Shown here: positions 1-7,192 of the stretch, in pieces
How the letters are laid out: each line of letters starts with the position of its first letter
How positions within the stretch are numbered: position 1 is the stretch's first letter
NCBI GenBank assembly: GCA_903850425.1
Contig: CAINLR010000092.1
Location: 1-35,237, forward strand
Length of the DNA stretch: 35,237 nt
Direction of reading: 5' to 3'
Source of the DNA: an uncultured Verrucomicrobia subdivision 3 bacterium
Lineage (GTDB): Bacteria; Verrucomicrobiota; Verrucomicrobiia; Limisphaerales; UBA11358
The notes under the pieces: generated by a model
Databases searched by the model: none
The model's input: only the letters and a program-made list of their open reading frames with translations
Told to the model about the DNA's origin: nothing
Position numbers and translations under genes: made by a program

Positions 1-8
1 ATTTTCCA

Positions 9-470
9 GTGCAACTGACATTGCTCACCAAGGCGCAGTGGCGCATCGCGGCCAATCTGCCGCGATTGATGAATGATGCCCGTAAATTGATTGAACTGCA
101 TCTGGCTGAATACCGGCGGCAGAGTCAGGCGATGGCAGATGGTTTTGCCGGCACGGTGGACGGCCAGAACAAGGAGTTGAAAAAAGCCGCCGAAATTCAC
201 ATTCAAGCAACCCGGCAGACGGCGGAACAAATCCAGGTGCAGCTTGCTGACGCGGAAGCAGTCGCAAAGCGGGTAAAGGCTTTGATGGAAAGTGCGGCGT
301 CTGAATGGAGGAGCATCAAGGCCAGCGCCACGGCTCAATGTGAACGGTTGGAACAAGTCTCGAATGACTTGCAAGACCGGTTCGCGTGGCGGGTGATGCT
401 TCGGTCGGTTGCTTGGTTTTTGCTGGCTCTCGGCTATGGAATTTGCATCGGCCATTACTGGATTCATTGA
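9..470 (+). CDS. Hypothetical coiled-coil protein with C-terminal membrane anchor (possibly partial)
   Basis: I do not recognise this 153-residue protein. Residues about 20-125 are charged, rich in Ala, Gln, Glu and Lys, and look like a long helical coiled coil. Residues about 128-150 (RVMLRSVAWFLLALGYGICIGHYWIH) form one transmembrane helix, so the protein is probably anchored by its C-terminus with the coil in the cytoplasm. The frame begins with GTG at position 9, but the two codons before it (TTT CCA) are also open, so the true start may lie outside the window. The architecture is reminiscent of small mobilisation accessory proteins (MbeB/MobB-like), but no relaxase is visible and I do not assign that role. 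It is the only plus-strand gene before the integrase at 12.3 kb. Confidence 0.6.
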   Translation: MQLTLLTKAQWRIAANLPRLMNDARKLIELHLAEYRRQSQAMADGFAGTVDGQNKELKKAAEIHIQATRQTAEQIQVQLADAEAVAKRVKALMESAASEWRSIKASATAQCERLEQVSNDLQDRFAWRVMLRSVAWFLLALGYGICIGHYWIH

Positions 471-907
471 GCTTTGCTCATGGCGCAGTCGCGCTGACAA
501 TGACGCGCGCCAATCCAGATTCAATTGTGTGTCGCCGGTCGTCGCGTCCAGGTAGTCAGTCCTCATAGTCGGACTGCTCCACCGTTGACCCGCCGCCCGG
601 CTCCGGGAGTTGGCCGTTTAGGATTTGGCGCGTGGAGAACTGTTCGCTAAATACGAATCGGTTCAAGATACTCGACCAAAACAACCAACTCTGGAGTTTC
701 TATTTAACCAACACCTTTGGTTTGCCATCAAGACGTTTGGATACCGGCGACCGACTCACAGCGACGCTCGCCCCACCAAAGTTTGCGAAGTCTAAACAAT
801 CGTCAACTGCACTGCGCAATTTACATTCTTGCCCGTCTGTTCCGCTGCCGACAATTGCAGGCCCTGCTTCCTGTCAACGATGATGCCCAAAAGCGCCTAA
901 CTGGATT
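471..907. other. Intergenic region with no supported gene
   Basis: This stretch separates the convergent partial CDS and cydB. Short open frames exist (for example 632-883 on the plus strand), but none has a start context, domain or composition that convinces me. An imperfect hairpin at 850-875 (GACA, GCAGG / CCTGC, TGTC) lies just beyond the cydB stop on the minus strand. It could help end the cydAB transcript, but it has no T-tract. Confidence 0.5.
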
Positions 908-1930
908 TTAATAACTCATCCGGTCCAGCTTCACCTTGCCGCGAAAAATCCAGTAGATGCAAATTGTGTAGGCGATAACGACTGGCACGCCAATGCCCGC
1001 GATGATAAGCATGATGCCCAGCGTTTTGTGCGAGGACGCGGCGTTGTAGATGTTCAGGCTGTTTTCAGGGTTCGGCAGGCTGTAGAGGAGGTTGGGAAAC
1101 AAATTCAGGCCAAACAGCAGCATCAGCGTGACGATGGCGCCACACGACGACAAAAACGCGAACCAGTCGCGGTTGTGATGAAATTCGCGCGGGATGTTGG
1201 CGATGGCCAGCATGTTCGCGAGCGCGATGCTGAAGAGCCACGGGTTGGCGCGCACGCGATCGGCCATGTGCGGCACATACAGCAGCGTGGCCATCGTTGT
1301 CGTCGCGGCGCAAATCACGAAGAAAATGATGCAACGCATCGTCCACACGCGGAGTTTGTTGTGCAGCGCGCCCTCGGTTTTCATCACGCCGTAAATCGCG
1401 CCGTGCATCATGAACAGAGCCACAGTCGTGACGCCAACGAGCAGCGGATACGGTCTTAACAGGCCGAAAAATGTTCCGGCAAATTCGCCGTTCGCATCAA
1501 TCGGAATTCCCCAGGCGATGTTGCCAAGCGCGACGCCCATCAGCAGCGACGATAAAATGCTGCCGCCGGTAAAACTAATGTCCCACATCTGTCGCCACCA
1601 GCGCATCGGCTGCTTGCTGCGGAATTCAATCGCGACGGCGCGAAAAATCAACGCCGCCAGCAGCAGATAAAACGCGAGGTAAAAACCGGAGAACACCGTT
1701 GCATACACATTCGGAAATGCGGCGAACAGCGCGCCGCCGGCGGTGACCAGCCAGACTTCGTTGCCGTCCCACACGGGCCCGATGGAATTGAGCAGGACGC
1801 GGCGTTCCTCGTCCTTGTTCGTGAACAATTGCAGTGCGCCGATGCCGAGGTCGAAGCCGTCGAGCATCGCGTAGCCAGTGAAGAGCACGCCAACGAGGAT
1901 GAACCAGATGGTGTTCAAATCGAGGTGCAT
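908..1930 (-). CDS. cydB: Cytochrome bd ubiquinol oxidase subunit II
   Basis: This is subunit II of the cytochrome bd quinol oxidase, an inner-membrane complex that oxidises quinol and reduces oxygen to water with high oxygen affinity. The 340-residue protein has the family's N-terminal signature (FTGYAMLDGFDLGIG, about residues 17-31) and the following GPVWDGNEVWL segment, with repeated hydrophobic helices to the C-terminus. The length is close to the usual 335-380. It starts one base after the cydA stop, so the two are certainly cotranscribed and probably translationally coupled. No cydX-like small ORF follows. The family assignment is firm; the quinone used is not visible. Confidence 0.95.
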   Translation of the reverse strand: MHLDLNTIWFILVGVLFTGYAMLDGFDLGIGALQLFTNKDEERRVLLNSIGPVWDGNEVWLVTAGGALFAAFPNVYATVFSGFYLAFYLLLAALIFRAVAIEFRSKQPMRWWRQMWDISFTGGSILSSLLMGVALGNIAWGIPIDANGEFAGTFFGLLRPYPLLVGVTTVALFMMHGAIYGVMKTEGALHNKLRVWTMRCIIFFVICAATTTMATLLYVPHMADRVRANPWLFSIALANMLAIANIPREFHHNRDWFAFLSSCGAIVTLMLLFGLNLFPNLLYSLPNPENSLNIYNAASSHKTLGIMLIIAGIGVPVVIAYTICIYWIFRGKVKLDRMSY

Positions 1931-1931
1931 G

Positions 1932-3305
1932 TCATTTGTGTTTGGTTAATTCATCGGGCAAAGCCAGTTTGCCGGACGGGATCAAATCGTCCTCGTGCGG
2001 GCCGTGCTGGATTTTGTCGTTGAGCAGATAAATGAAAACCGCGAACAGCAGAAAATAAATGAACGTGAACAGAATTAACGAGCTCAGAACGGCGTTGGCC
2101 TTCACGACGGCGGACAATCCTGCCGGCGTGCGCAATTCGTGCCAGACCAGCCACGGTTGCCGGCCGACTTCGGCGGCGAACCAGCCCATTTGATTGGCAA
2201 TCTCCGGGCCGAGCACAGAGATCACCAGTATCCACAGCAGCCAGCGTTTTTCGGAAATCGTGCCGCGCCACACATAAAACCAACCGAGCACGGCAACCGC
2301 AAACGTCGCAAAACCAATTCCCACCATTGCGTGAAAAAATATAAATGAAGCCGAGACCGGCGGCCGGTCGGCTGGCGGAATGTCATTCAAGCCGGTGATC
2401 ACGCCGTTCGGTCCGCCATAGACCAGCCAGGTCAGCATGTCCGGCGCTTCGAGACCGACGATTTTCTGGTTTTTCTCATCCACATAACCGAGCAGCACGA
2501 GCGGCGCGTTGGAAGTCGTGGTGTAAAGTCCTTCAAACGCCGCGAGCTTGGCCGGTTGATTTTTGGCCACGCCGCGCGCACTGGAATCGCCGGTGATGAT
2601 TTGCAGCACGGCGGCAATGAGCGCGACCATCAAGCCGACGCGCAATGACGCACGTGCAAAAATCAGGTGTTTTTTCTTGAGCAGATACCACGCGCTGACG
2701 CTGATGACCAGAAACGCGCCCGCCTGCCATGCGCCGCAAATGGTGTGAAACAATCTGTCCATCGAAGAGGGATTGAAAACCACCCGCCAAAAGTCGGTGA
2801 CTTCTGCGCGCGCGTGCATCCCTTCGCCGACGATGTGATAACCGGCGGGCGTTTGCATCCAGGAATTCGCCACGACGATCCACACCGCGCTGAAGTGCGC
2901 GCCAAGGCAGACCATGCATGTCGAGAAAAAGTGCATTTTGCGCCCGACTTTGTCCCAGCCAAACAGCAGCACCGCGAGAAAACCCGATTCGAGAAAAAAG
3001 GCAAAAATTCCTTCCGCCGCGAGCGCGCTGCCGAACACGTCGCCGACGAAGCGCGAATACGTCGCCCAGTTCGTGCCGAATTCAAACTCCATCACGATGC
3101 CCGTCGCCACGCCGATGGCGAAGGTGAGCGCAAACACCTTCGTCCAGAACCGCGCCATCTGATGGTAGATTGGATTTTTGGTTTTGAGCCACGCGGCCTC
3201 CATGATGACAAGCATGACACCCAGGCCGATACTCAACGGCGGGTAGAGGTAATGGAAAGCGATCGTCCCCCCAAACTGAATGCGTGACAAAGTTAAAACA
3301 TCCAT
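1932..3305 (-). CDS. cydA: Cytochrome bd ubiquinol oxidase subunit I
   Basis: This is the haem-bearing subunit I of cytochrome bd oxidase, which holds the quinol site and haems b558, b595 and d. Visible features are His18 ([16 protein letters not shown], the equivalent of E. coli His19), a second conserved His in [15 protein letters not shown], and the [14 protein letters not shown] motif near residue 380. The quinol-loop segment [12 protein letters not shown] keeps the Lys and Glu expected of quinol oxidases. At 457 residues it is the short Q-loop type rather than the long E. coli type. No obvious Shine-Dalgarno precedes the ATG. The 74-bp gap to the upstream SDR gene leaves room for a promoter, so cydAB may be its own transcription unit. 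Confidence 0.95.
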   Translation of the reverse strand: MDVLTLSRIQFGGTIAFHYLYPPLSIGLGVMLVIMEAAWLKTKNPIYHQMARFWTKVFALTFAIGVATGIVMEFEFGTNWATYSRFVGDVFGSALAAEGIFAFFLESGFLAVLLFGWDKVGRKMHFFSTCMVCLGAHFSAVWIVVANSWMQTPAGYHIVGEGMHARAEVTDFWRVVFNPSSMDRLFHTICGAWQAGAFLVISVSAWYLLKKKHLIFARASLRVGLMVALIAAVLQIITGDSSARGVAKNQPAKLAAFEGLYTTTSNAPLVLLGYVDEKNQKIVGLEAPDMLTWLVYGGPNGVITGLNDIPPADRPPVSASFIFFHAMVGIGFATFAVAVLGWFYVWRGTISEKRWLLWILVISVLGPEIANQMGWFAAEVGRQPWLVWHELRTPAGLSAVVKANAVLSSLILFTFIYFLLFAVFIYLLNDKIQHGPHEDDLIPSGKLALPDELTKHK

Positions 3306-3379
3306 AAGATGCTTACGTGACTTAAGCCCATTCGGGGAGCACGGTTCATGTCATTTTTTCCCAATAAATATTTCGCCGG

Positions 3380-4147
3380 TCAGAGTCCAGGACTGCTTTG
3401 CATGATGCCGCCGTCGGCGAAGATGGTGGTCGCCGTCATATAGCTCGCGCCATCGCCGGCAAGAAAGGCCACGAGGCTGGCAATTTCCTCGGGCCTTGCC
3501 ATGCGGCCAAGCGGAATCGCGTTGTTTAATTTTTGCAGCAGCACCGGGTCTTGCATGGTGCCGAGATTGATGGGCGTGGCGACGGCACCGGGGCCGACGC
3601 CGACGACAAGGATGTTGTGCGGCGCAAGCTCGACGCCCGTTGTGCGCGTCAACATTCTCATGCCGCCTTTCGAGAGACAGTAGGCGGTGTTGCCGGGCAT
3701 CGGCCAATCTTCATGCACCGACGTGATGTTGATAATGCGGCCGCCGCCGCCCTGTTTGATCATTTGCTGCGCGGCGAGTTGCGTGCCGAAAAACGCGCTC
3801 TTGAGATTGATGGCGAGAACTTTTTCGTATTGCGCCTCGGTCGTATCGAGAATGGACGTGCGCGTCTCCACGCCGGCGTTGTTGACCATGATGTCCACGC
3901 GCCCGAATTCCTTGACAGCGGCGGCGAATAGGTTTTGCAGCTCGGCGACCTGGCTGACGTCGGCCTTCACGCCGATGACGCAGTCGCCGAGCGCGTGGAC
4001 CTGCTTTTCCAGTTCTTCCATCGCCTCGGGATGCGCGACATAATCAATGACGATGTTCGCGCCCTGCCGCGCCAGTTCCAGCACGATGGCCATGCCGATG
4101 CCGCTGTTGCCGCCGGTGACGATGGCGACTTTGTTTTTCAGACTCAT
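3380..4147 (-). CDS. SDR-family oxidoreductase, glucose 1-dehydrogenase-like
   Basis: This is a classical short-chain dehydrogenase/reductase of 255 residues. The cofactor motif TGGNSGIG lies at about residues 11-18, the structural NNAG motif near 90, and the catalytic Ser with YxxxK (ITSV...AYCLSKGG) around 140-160. The C-terminus has the LGRMARPEEIA and FADGG segments typical of glucose 1-dehydrogenase and 3-oxoacyl-ACP-reductase-like members. It is cytosolic and NAD(P)-dependent. The substrate cannot be read from sequence; glucose is a guess helped by the neighbouring glucosidase and sugar-permease-like genes. The start is well supported by an AAGGAGAA ribosome-binding site about 6 bases upstream. 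It follows the MFS gene by 42 bp and is probably cotranscribed with it. Confidence 0.88.
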   Translation of the reverse strand: MSLKNKVAIVTGGNSGIGMAIVLELARQGANIVIDYVAHPEAMEELEKQVHALGDCVIGVKADVSQVAELQNLFAAAVKEFGRVDIMVNNAGVETRTSILDTTEAQYEKVLAINLKSAFFGTQLAAQQMIKQGGGGRIINITSVHEDWPMPGNTAYCLSKGGMRMLTRTTGVELAPHNILVVGVGPGAVATPINLGTMQDPVLLQKLNNAIPLGRMARPEEIASLVAFLAGDGASYMTATTIFADGGIMQSSPGL

Positions 4148-4189
4148 AATTTTTCTCCTTGGTTATGACGTTGATGGTTTAACAGAATT

Positions 4190-5368
4190 TCAACTCGCCA
4201 CATTCACCTTGCGCGTGACGGCAAAGGATAGCACGGCGAACGCAAGAGCGACAACTGCCGTTCCGCCGTAAATGCTTTTCAAATCGAATCCCGCCGTTTG
4301 CAAAGGACCGACACCGAACGCGGCGATGCCATAGCCAATTTGATAAAATGCGATCAGTCCGCCCGCCACCGACGCGGCGATGGCCGTCAATTCTTTCTGG
4401 CCAAAACTGATGGTCAACGGAAGCAGCGCGGAACAGCCAAGTCCGGCCAATGCAAAAGTCAGAACTCCGAGCCATGGATCGGTTTTCGGCGCGCACGCAC
4501 TGGCAACAAAAGCGGTGGCCACTAGGAGCGGCAAAACGCGGCAGACCAGCGGTTCGGGAAACCATTTTTCAATGGCGAAAAACAGTATGCGCCCGGCGGT
4601 GACCGTGGCCCAAAAAAATGTCAGCGCGAGCGATGCCAGCGACGCGCTCGCGCCAAAATGTTCCTTCAGGTAAAGCGCCGCCCAGTTGCCGTTCATCGTT
4701 TCGCAAACGCCGTAGAGCAGCGCAAACGCGGCGAAAATCCAGAAGCGGGCCGGGAACCTCATTGTTTTTGTTTGGACGACAGCCGGCGCGCCTTCGTTCA
4801 ATGGTTGGCTGAAGCTGAACAACAGCAGTCCGCAAATCAGCGCGCCGACGAGCACCGGCAATCCCCACCAAATTCCTAGTCCCACAAACAGCGCGATAAA
4901 AACCGGCGCGAGCGCCGTGCCCAAACCCAAAAGCGCGTTCAGTGCGAGAACGGCTTTGTCCACCGTTTGGGGAAAAAATGCGGCGGCGAACGTGTTGATC
5001 GCCGGCACGGTGAAGCCAAAGCCGATGCCCATGCAGGTGGTGGCGACGAGTAAAATTCCGTAAGCCGCCGAATGCTCGTGCATCGTAAAACGGCTCGCGA
5101 CGAGCAACGTCATCGCCAGCAGATTTGCGAACAGGCCGAGCAGATAAATTCGTTTGGTGCCAAGCCGGTTTCGCAGACCCGCGCCCGCGAGCGACGCAAG
5201 AATGGCCATGATCGCCTGCGGCACAAACATCCCGCCATATTCCGTGCTCGATAGTCCGTAATCCGTCGGACTCGTGAACACCGCGCTCGCCGCCGGAAAC
5301 GTGACGAGCGCTATTCCTTGAATCACGCCGGCGACATACACGGTCACGATTTCGCTGCGTTGCGCCAT
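4190..5368 (-). CDS. MFS transporter, fucose/sugar permease-like
   Basis: This is a 392-residue major facilitator protein with about 12 hydrophobic helices and no signal peptide. An early motif (LRNRLGTKRIYLLGLFANLL) matches the MFS loop 2-3 pattern. The overall pattern resembles the FucP/NarK-like sugar permeases, so proton-coupled sugar uptake or efflux is likely, substrate unknown. The open frame extends upstream to 5551, but the extra 61 residues are an Arg-rich translation of a long inverted repeat. The true start is therefore the ATG of MAQRSEIVTVY at 5368. It shares orientation and close spacing with the SDR gene downstream, which suggests a small sugar-handling operon. Confidence 0.85.
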   Translation of the reverse strand: MAQRSEIVTVYVAGVIQGIALVTFPAASAVFTSPTDYGLSSTEYGGMFVPQAIMAILASLAGAGLRNRLGTKRIYLLGLFANLLAMTLLVASRFTMHEHSAAYGILLVATTCMGIGFGFTVPAINTFAAAFFPQTVDKAVLALNALLGLGTALAPVFIALFVGLGIWWGLPVLVGALICGLLLFSFSQPLNEGAPAVVQTKTMRFPARFWIFAAFALLYGVCETMNGNWAALYLKEHFGASASLASLALTFFWATVTAGRILFFAIEKWFPEPLVCRVLPLLVATAFVASACAPKTDPWLGVLTFALAGLGCSALLPLTISFGQKELTAIAASVAGGLIAFYQIGYGIAAFGVGPLQTAGFDLKSIYGGTAVVALAFAVLSFAVTRKVNVAS

Positions 5369-5413
5369 TATCTTAACCGGAACGTGCAGTTGAAAAGCGA
5401 CCCGGCAGCGCGT

Positions 5414-5551
5414 GTGGCTGCGACGCCCCCGTCGCAGAGGGTGCCGGCGACGCCTCGTCGCCAGCGCCGGCGGGCAAACCCATCGGTGCGCCAAGATTTT
5501 CGCGCGACGAGGGCGTCGCGCCCACATCCTGCGACGGGGCGTCGCAGCCAC
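5414..5551. repeat. Long imperfect inverted repeat (intergenic hairpin)
   Basis: Two arms of about 48 bp (5414-5461 and 5502-5551) are reverse complements with a few small gaps. The outermost block is GTGGCTGCGACGCCCC on the left and GGGGCGTCGCAGCCAC on the right. The second conserved block is CGACGCC-TCGTCGC against GCGACGAGGGCGTCG. The repeat sits between the MFS start and the GMC oxidoreductase stop and does not code. It looks like a dispersed host palindromic (REP-like) repeat. It may also act as an attenuator or transcript-end hairpin between the two genes. Confidence 0.75.
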
Positions 5552-5611
5552 GTGCAGCCACGGGCTTGGGCAACTGCATCGTTCCGTCCAAAACTGTTCG
5601 CCTTCGCCATT

Positions 5612-7150
5612 TCATTTGAACCGTTCAAGGAGATGATCGCCGACGCGCAGCGCGTTCGCGATGGCCGTGAGCGAAGGATTCACGGCGCCGATGCTGGGAA
5701 AAAAGCTCGTGTCCACGACGTAGAGATTGTCGAGTTCGTGCGCCTTGCAGTTTACATCCAGCACGGAAGTTCTTGGGTCGGCGCCGAAACGGCAGGTGCC
5801 GGATTGATGGCCGACGCCGGCGATGGGAATATGCTTTTTCATGTAGGCATTATTCGGAATGAGATGCGGGTGCAGTTCCAGATGATCCAGCATTGATTCC
5901 AATTTTTTCCGCAGGCGATTGAGCGGTTCCAGATTGTTGAATTCGTAATGCAGTTGAATTTCATTGTTTGAATTCAGCGTCACGCGATTTTGCGGCCACG
6001 GCAGATCTTCGGCGGTGAGCCAGAAATCCACGGAGTGCTTCGCCATTTCGCCGAGCAAAAATCCCGGCGCGAATTTCGGCGCGTCATCGCGAAACATCGG
6101 ACCTTTGGATTTTCCGAGCATCTGGATGTTGCCCAGCGGAAACTCATAGTCCGGCGCGCGCAGGTAAAAATCATTCACCGTGAGCGTCTTTTGGAACACC
6201 GTCGGATTCTCATGCCGCGACAGCGCGACCAGCGCGATGGCGTTGTGAAACATGTAATTACGGCCAACCATGTCCGAGCCATTCGCCAGGCCGCGCGGAT
6301 GTTGGTCATTGGCGGACATCAACAGCAACCGCGCCGAATTCGCCGCGCCACAGGAAACGACCACGATGTCGCCGGAAAATTCTTCGCGCTCACCGTCGCG
6401 CTCAATGATGACGTTGGTGATTTCAGTTCCGCTCGCGCTGGTCTCCAATTTTCGAACGTGCGCATTCGTGAGCAACGTCACGTTTGGATATTTCATCGCC
6501 GGCCGCACGGCAATAACTTCGGCGTCCGCCTTGGCGTGAACAAGACAAGGAAATCCGTCGCACGTGTCGCAGCGGATGCAACGGCTGTGGGGCGCGTCCG
6601 CTTCATCGAGCAAAATTCCAGTCGGCGCAAACGACGGATGATAGCCGGCACGCTTCAAATTATCAGCAAGCGCCTGAATGCGCGGTTCGTGGCTCACCGG
6701 CGGAAAGGGATACGGCGCGCTGGCCGGCGGATCGGTCGGATCATCGCCGCGCTGGCCGTGGACGTTGTAAAGTTTTTCCGCCTGCGTGTAATACGGTTCC
6801 AATTCGTCGTAACTGATCGGCCAGTCCGGCGTCATGCCATCGGCGGTGCGATGCGCGGTGAAATCCTCTTTTCGCAACCGGAACAATGCCGCGCCATACA
6901 TCTTGGTCGCGCCGCCGACAAAATAATGCACACCCGGCTGAAACGGCGTGCCATCCTTGTCGTGCCAGATGTCTTTCGAGACGTAACGGTTGTTGACGAA
7001 TACTTCCGTCGCGTCCCAATTCGGTTTTTCGCGCGGCAGATAATCGCCGCGTTCCAAGATGAGAATGCGTTTGCCGCTCGGCGCGAGCTTGAGCGCCAGC
7101 GTGCCGCCGCCCGCGCCGCTGCCGATGATGATGACGTCGTAATGCTCCAT
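5612..7150 (-). CDS. GMC-family FAD oxidoreductase
   Basis: This flavoenzyme of 512 residues oxidises an alcohol, probably a sugar or polyol, passing electrons to an unknown acceptor. The FAD Rossmann motif DVIIIGSGAGGGTLALKL is at the N-terminus, and VGGATKMYGAALFRL follows near residue 90. The C-terminal GMC signature GHQSGTCRFGADP with its catalytic His, and NPSLTAIANALR, are both present. A cluster RCIRCDTCDGFPC (four Cys) in the middle resembles gluconate/cholesterol oxidase-like members. I chose ATG at 7150 (MEHYDVII) rather than 7189 because AGGAGA lies about 10 bases upstream and the FAD motif begins immediately. It starts 42 bp after the GH63 gene on the same strand, so the two are likely cotranscribed. 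Confidence 0.9.
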   Translation of the reverse strand: MEHYDVIIIGSGAGGGTLALKLAPSGKRILILERGDYLPREKPNWDATEVFVNNRYVSKDIWHDKDGTPFQPGVHYFVGGATKMYGAALFRLRKEDFTAHRTADGMTPDWPISYDELEPYYTQAEKLYNVHGQRGDDPTDPPASAPYPFPPVSHEPRIQALADNLKRAGYHPSFAPTGILLDEADAPHSRCIRCDTCDGFPCLVHAKADAEVIAVRPAMKYPNVTLLTNAHVRKLETSASGTEITNVIIERDGEREEFSGDIVVVSCGAANSARLLLMSANDQHPRGLANGSDMVGRNYMFHNAIALVALSRHENPTVFQKTLTVNDFYLRAPDYEFPLGNIQMLGKSKGPMFRDDAPKFAPGFLLGEMAKHSVDFWLTAEDLPWPQNRVTLNSNNEIQLHYEFNNLEPLNRLRKKLESMLDHLELHPHLIPNNAYMKKHIPIAGVGHQSGTCRFGADPRTSVLDVNCKAHELDNLYVVDTSFFPSIGAVNPSLTAIANALRVGDHLLERFK

Positions 7151-7192
7151 GCTGGTGTTTCTCCTAATCCGCGGAATCCAAATTTGCAAAAT

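Noticed and set aside
632-883. 83-codon ORF in the first intergenic region
   Set aside because: No start context, no hydrophobic or domain pattern, and overlapping alternative frames of similar length; most likely chance.
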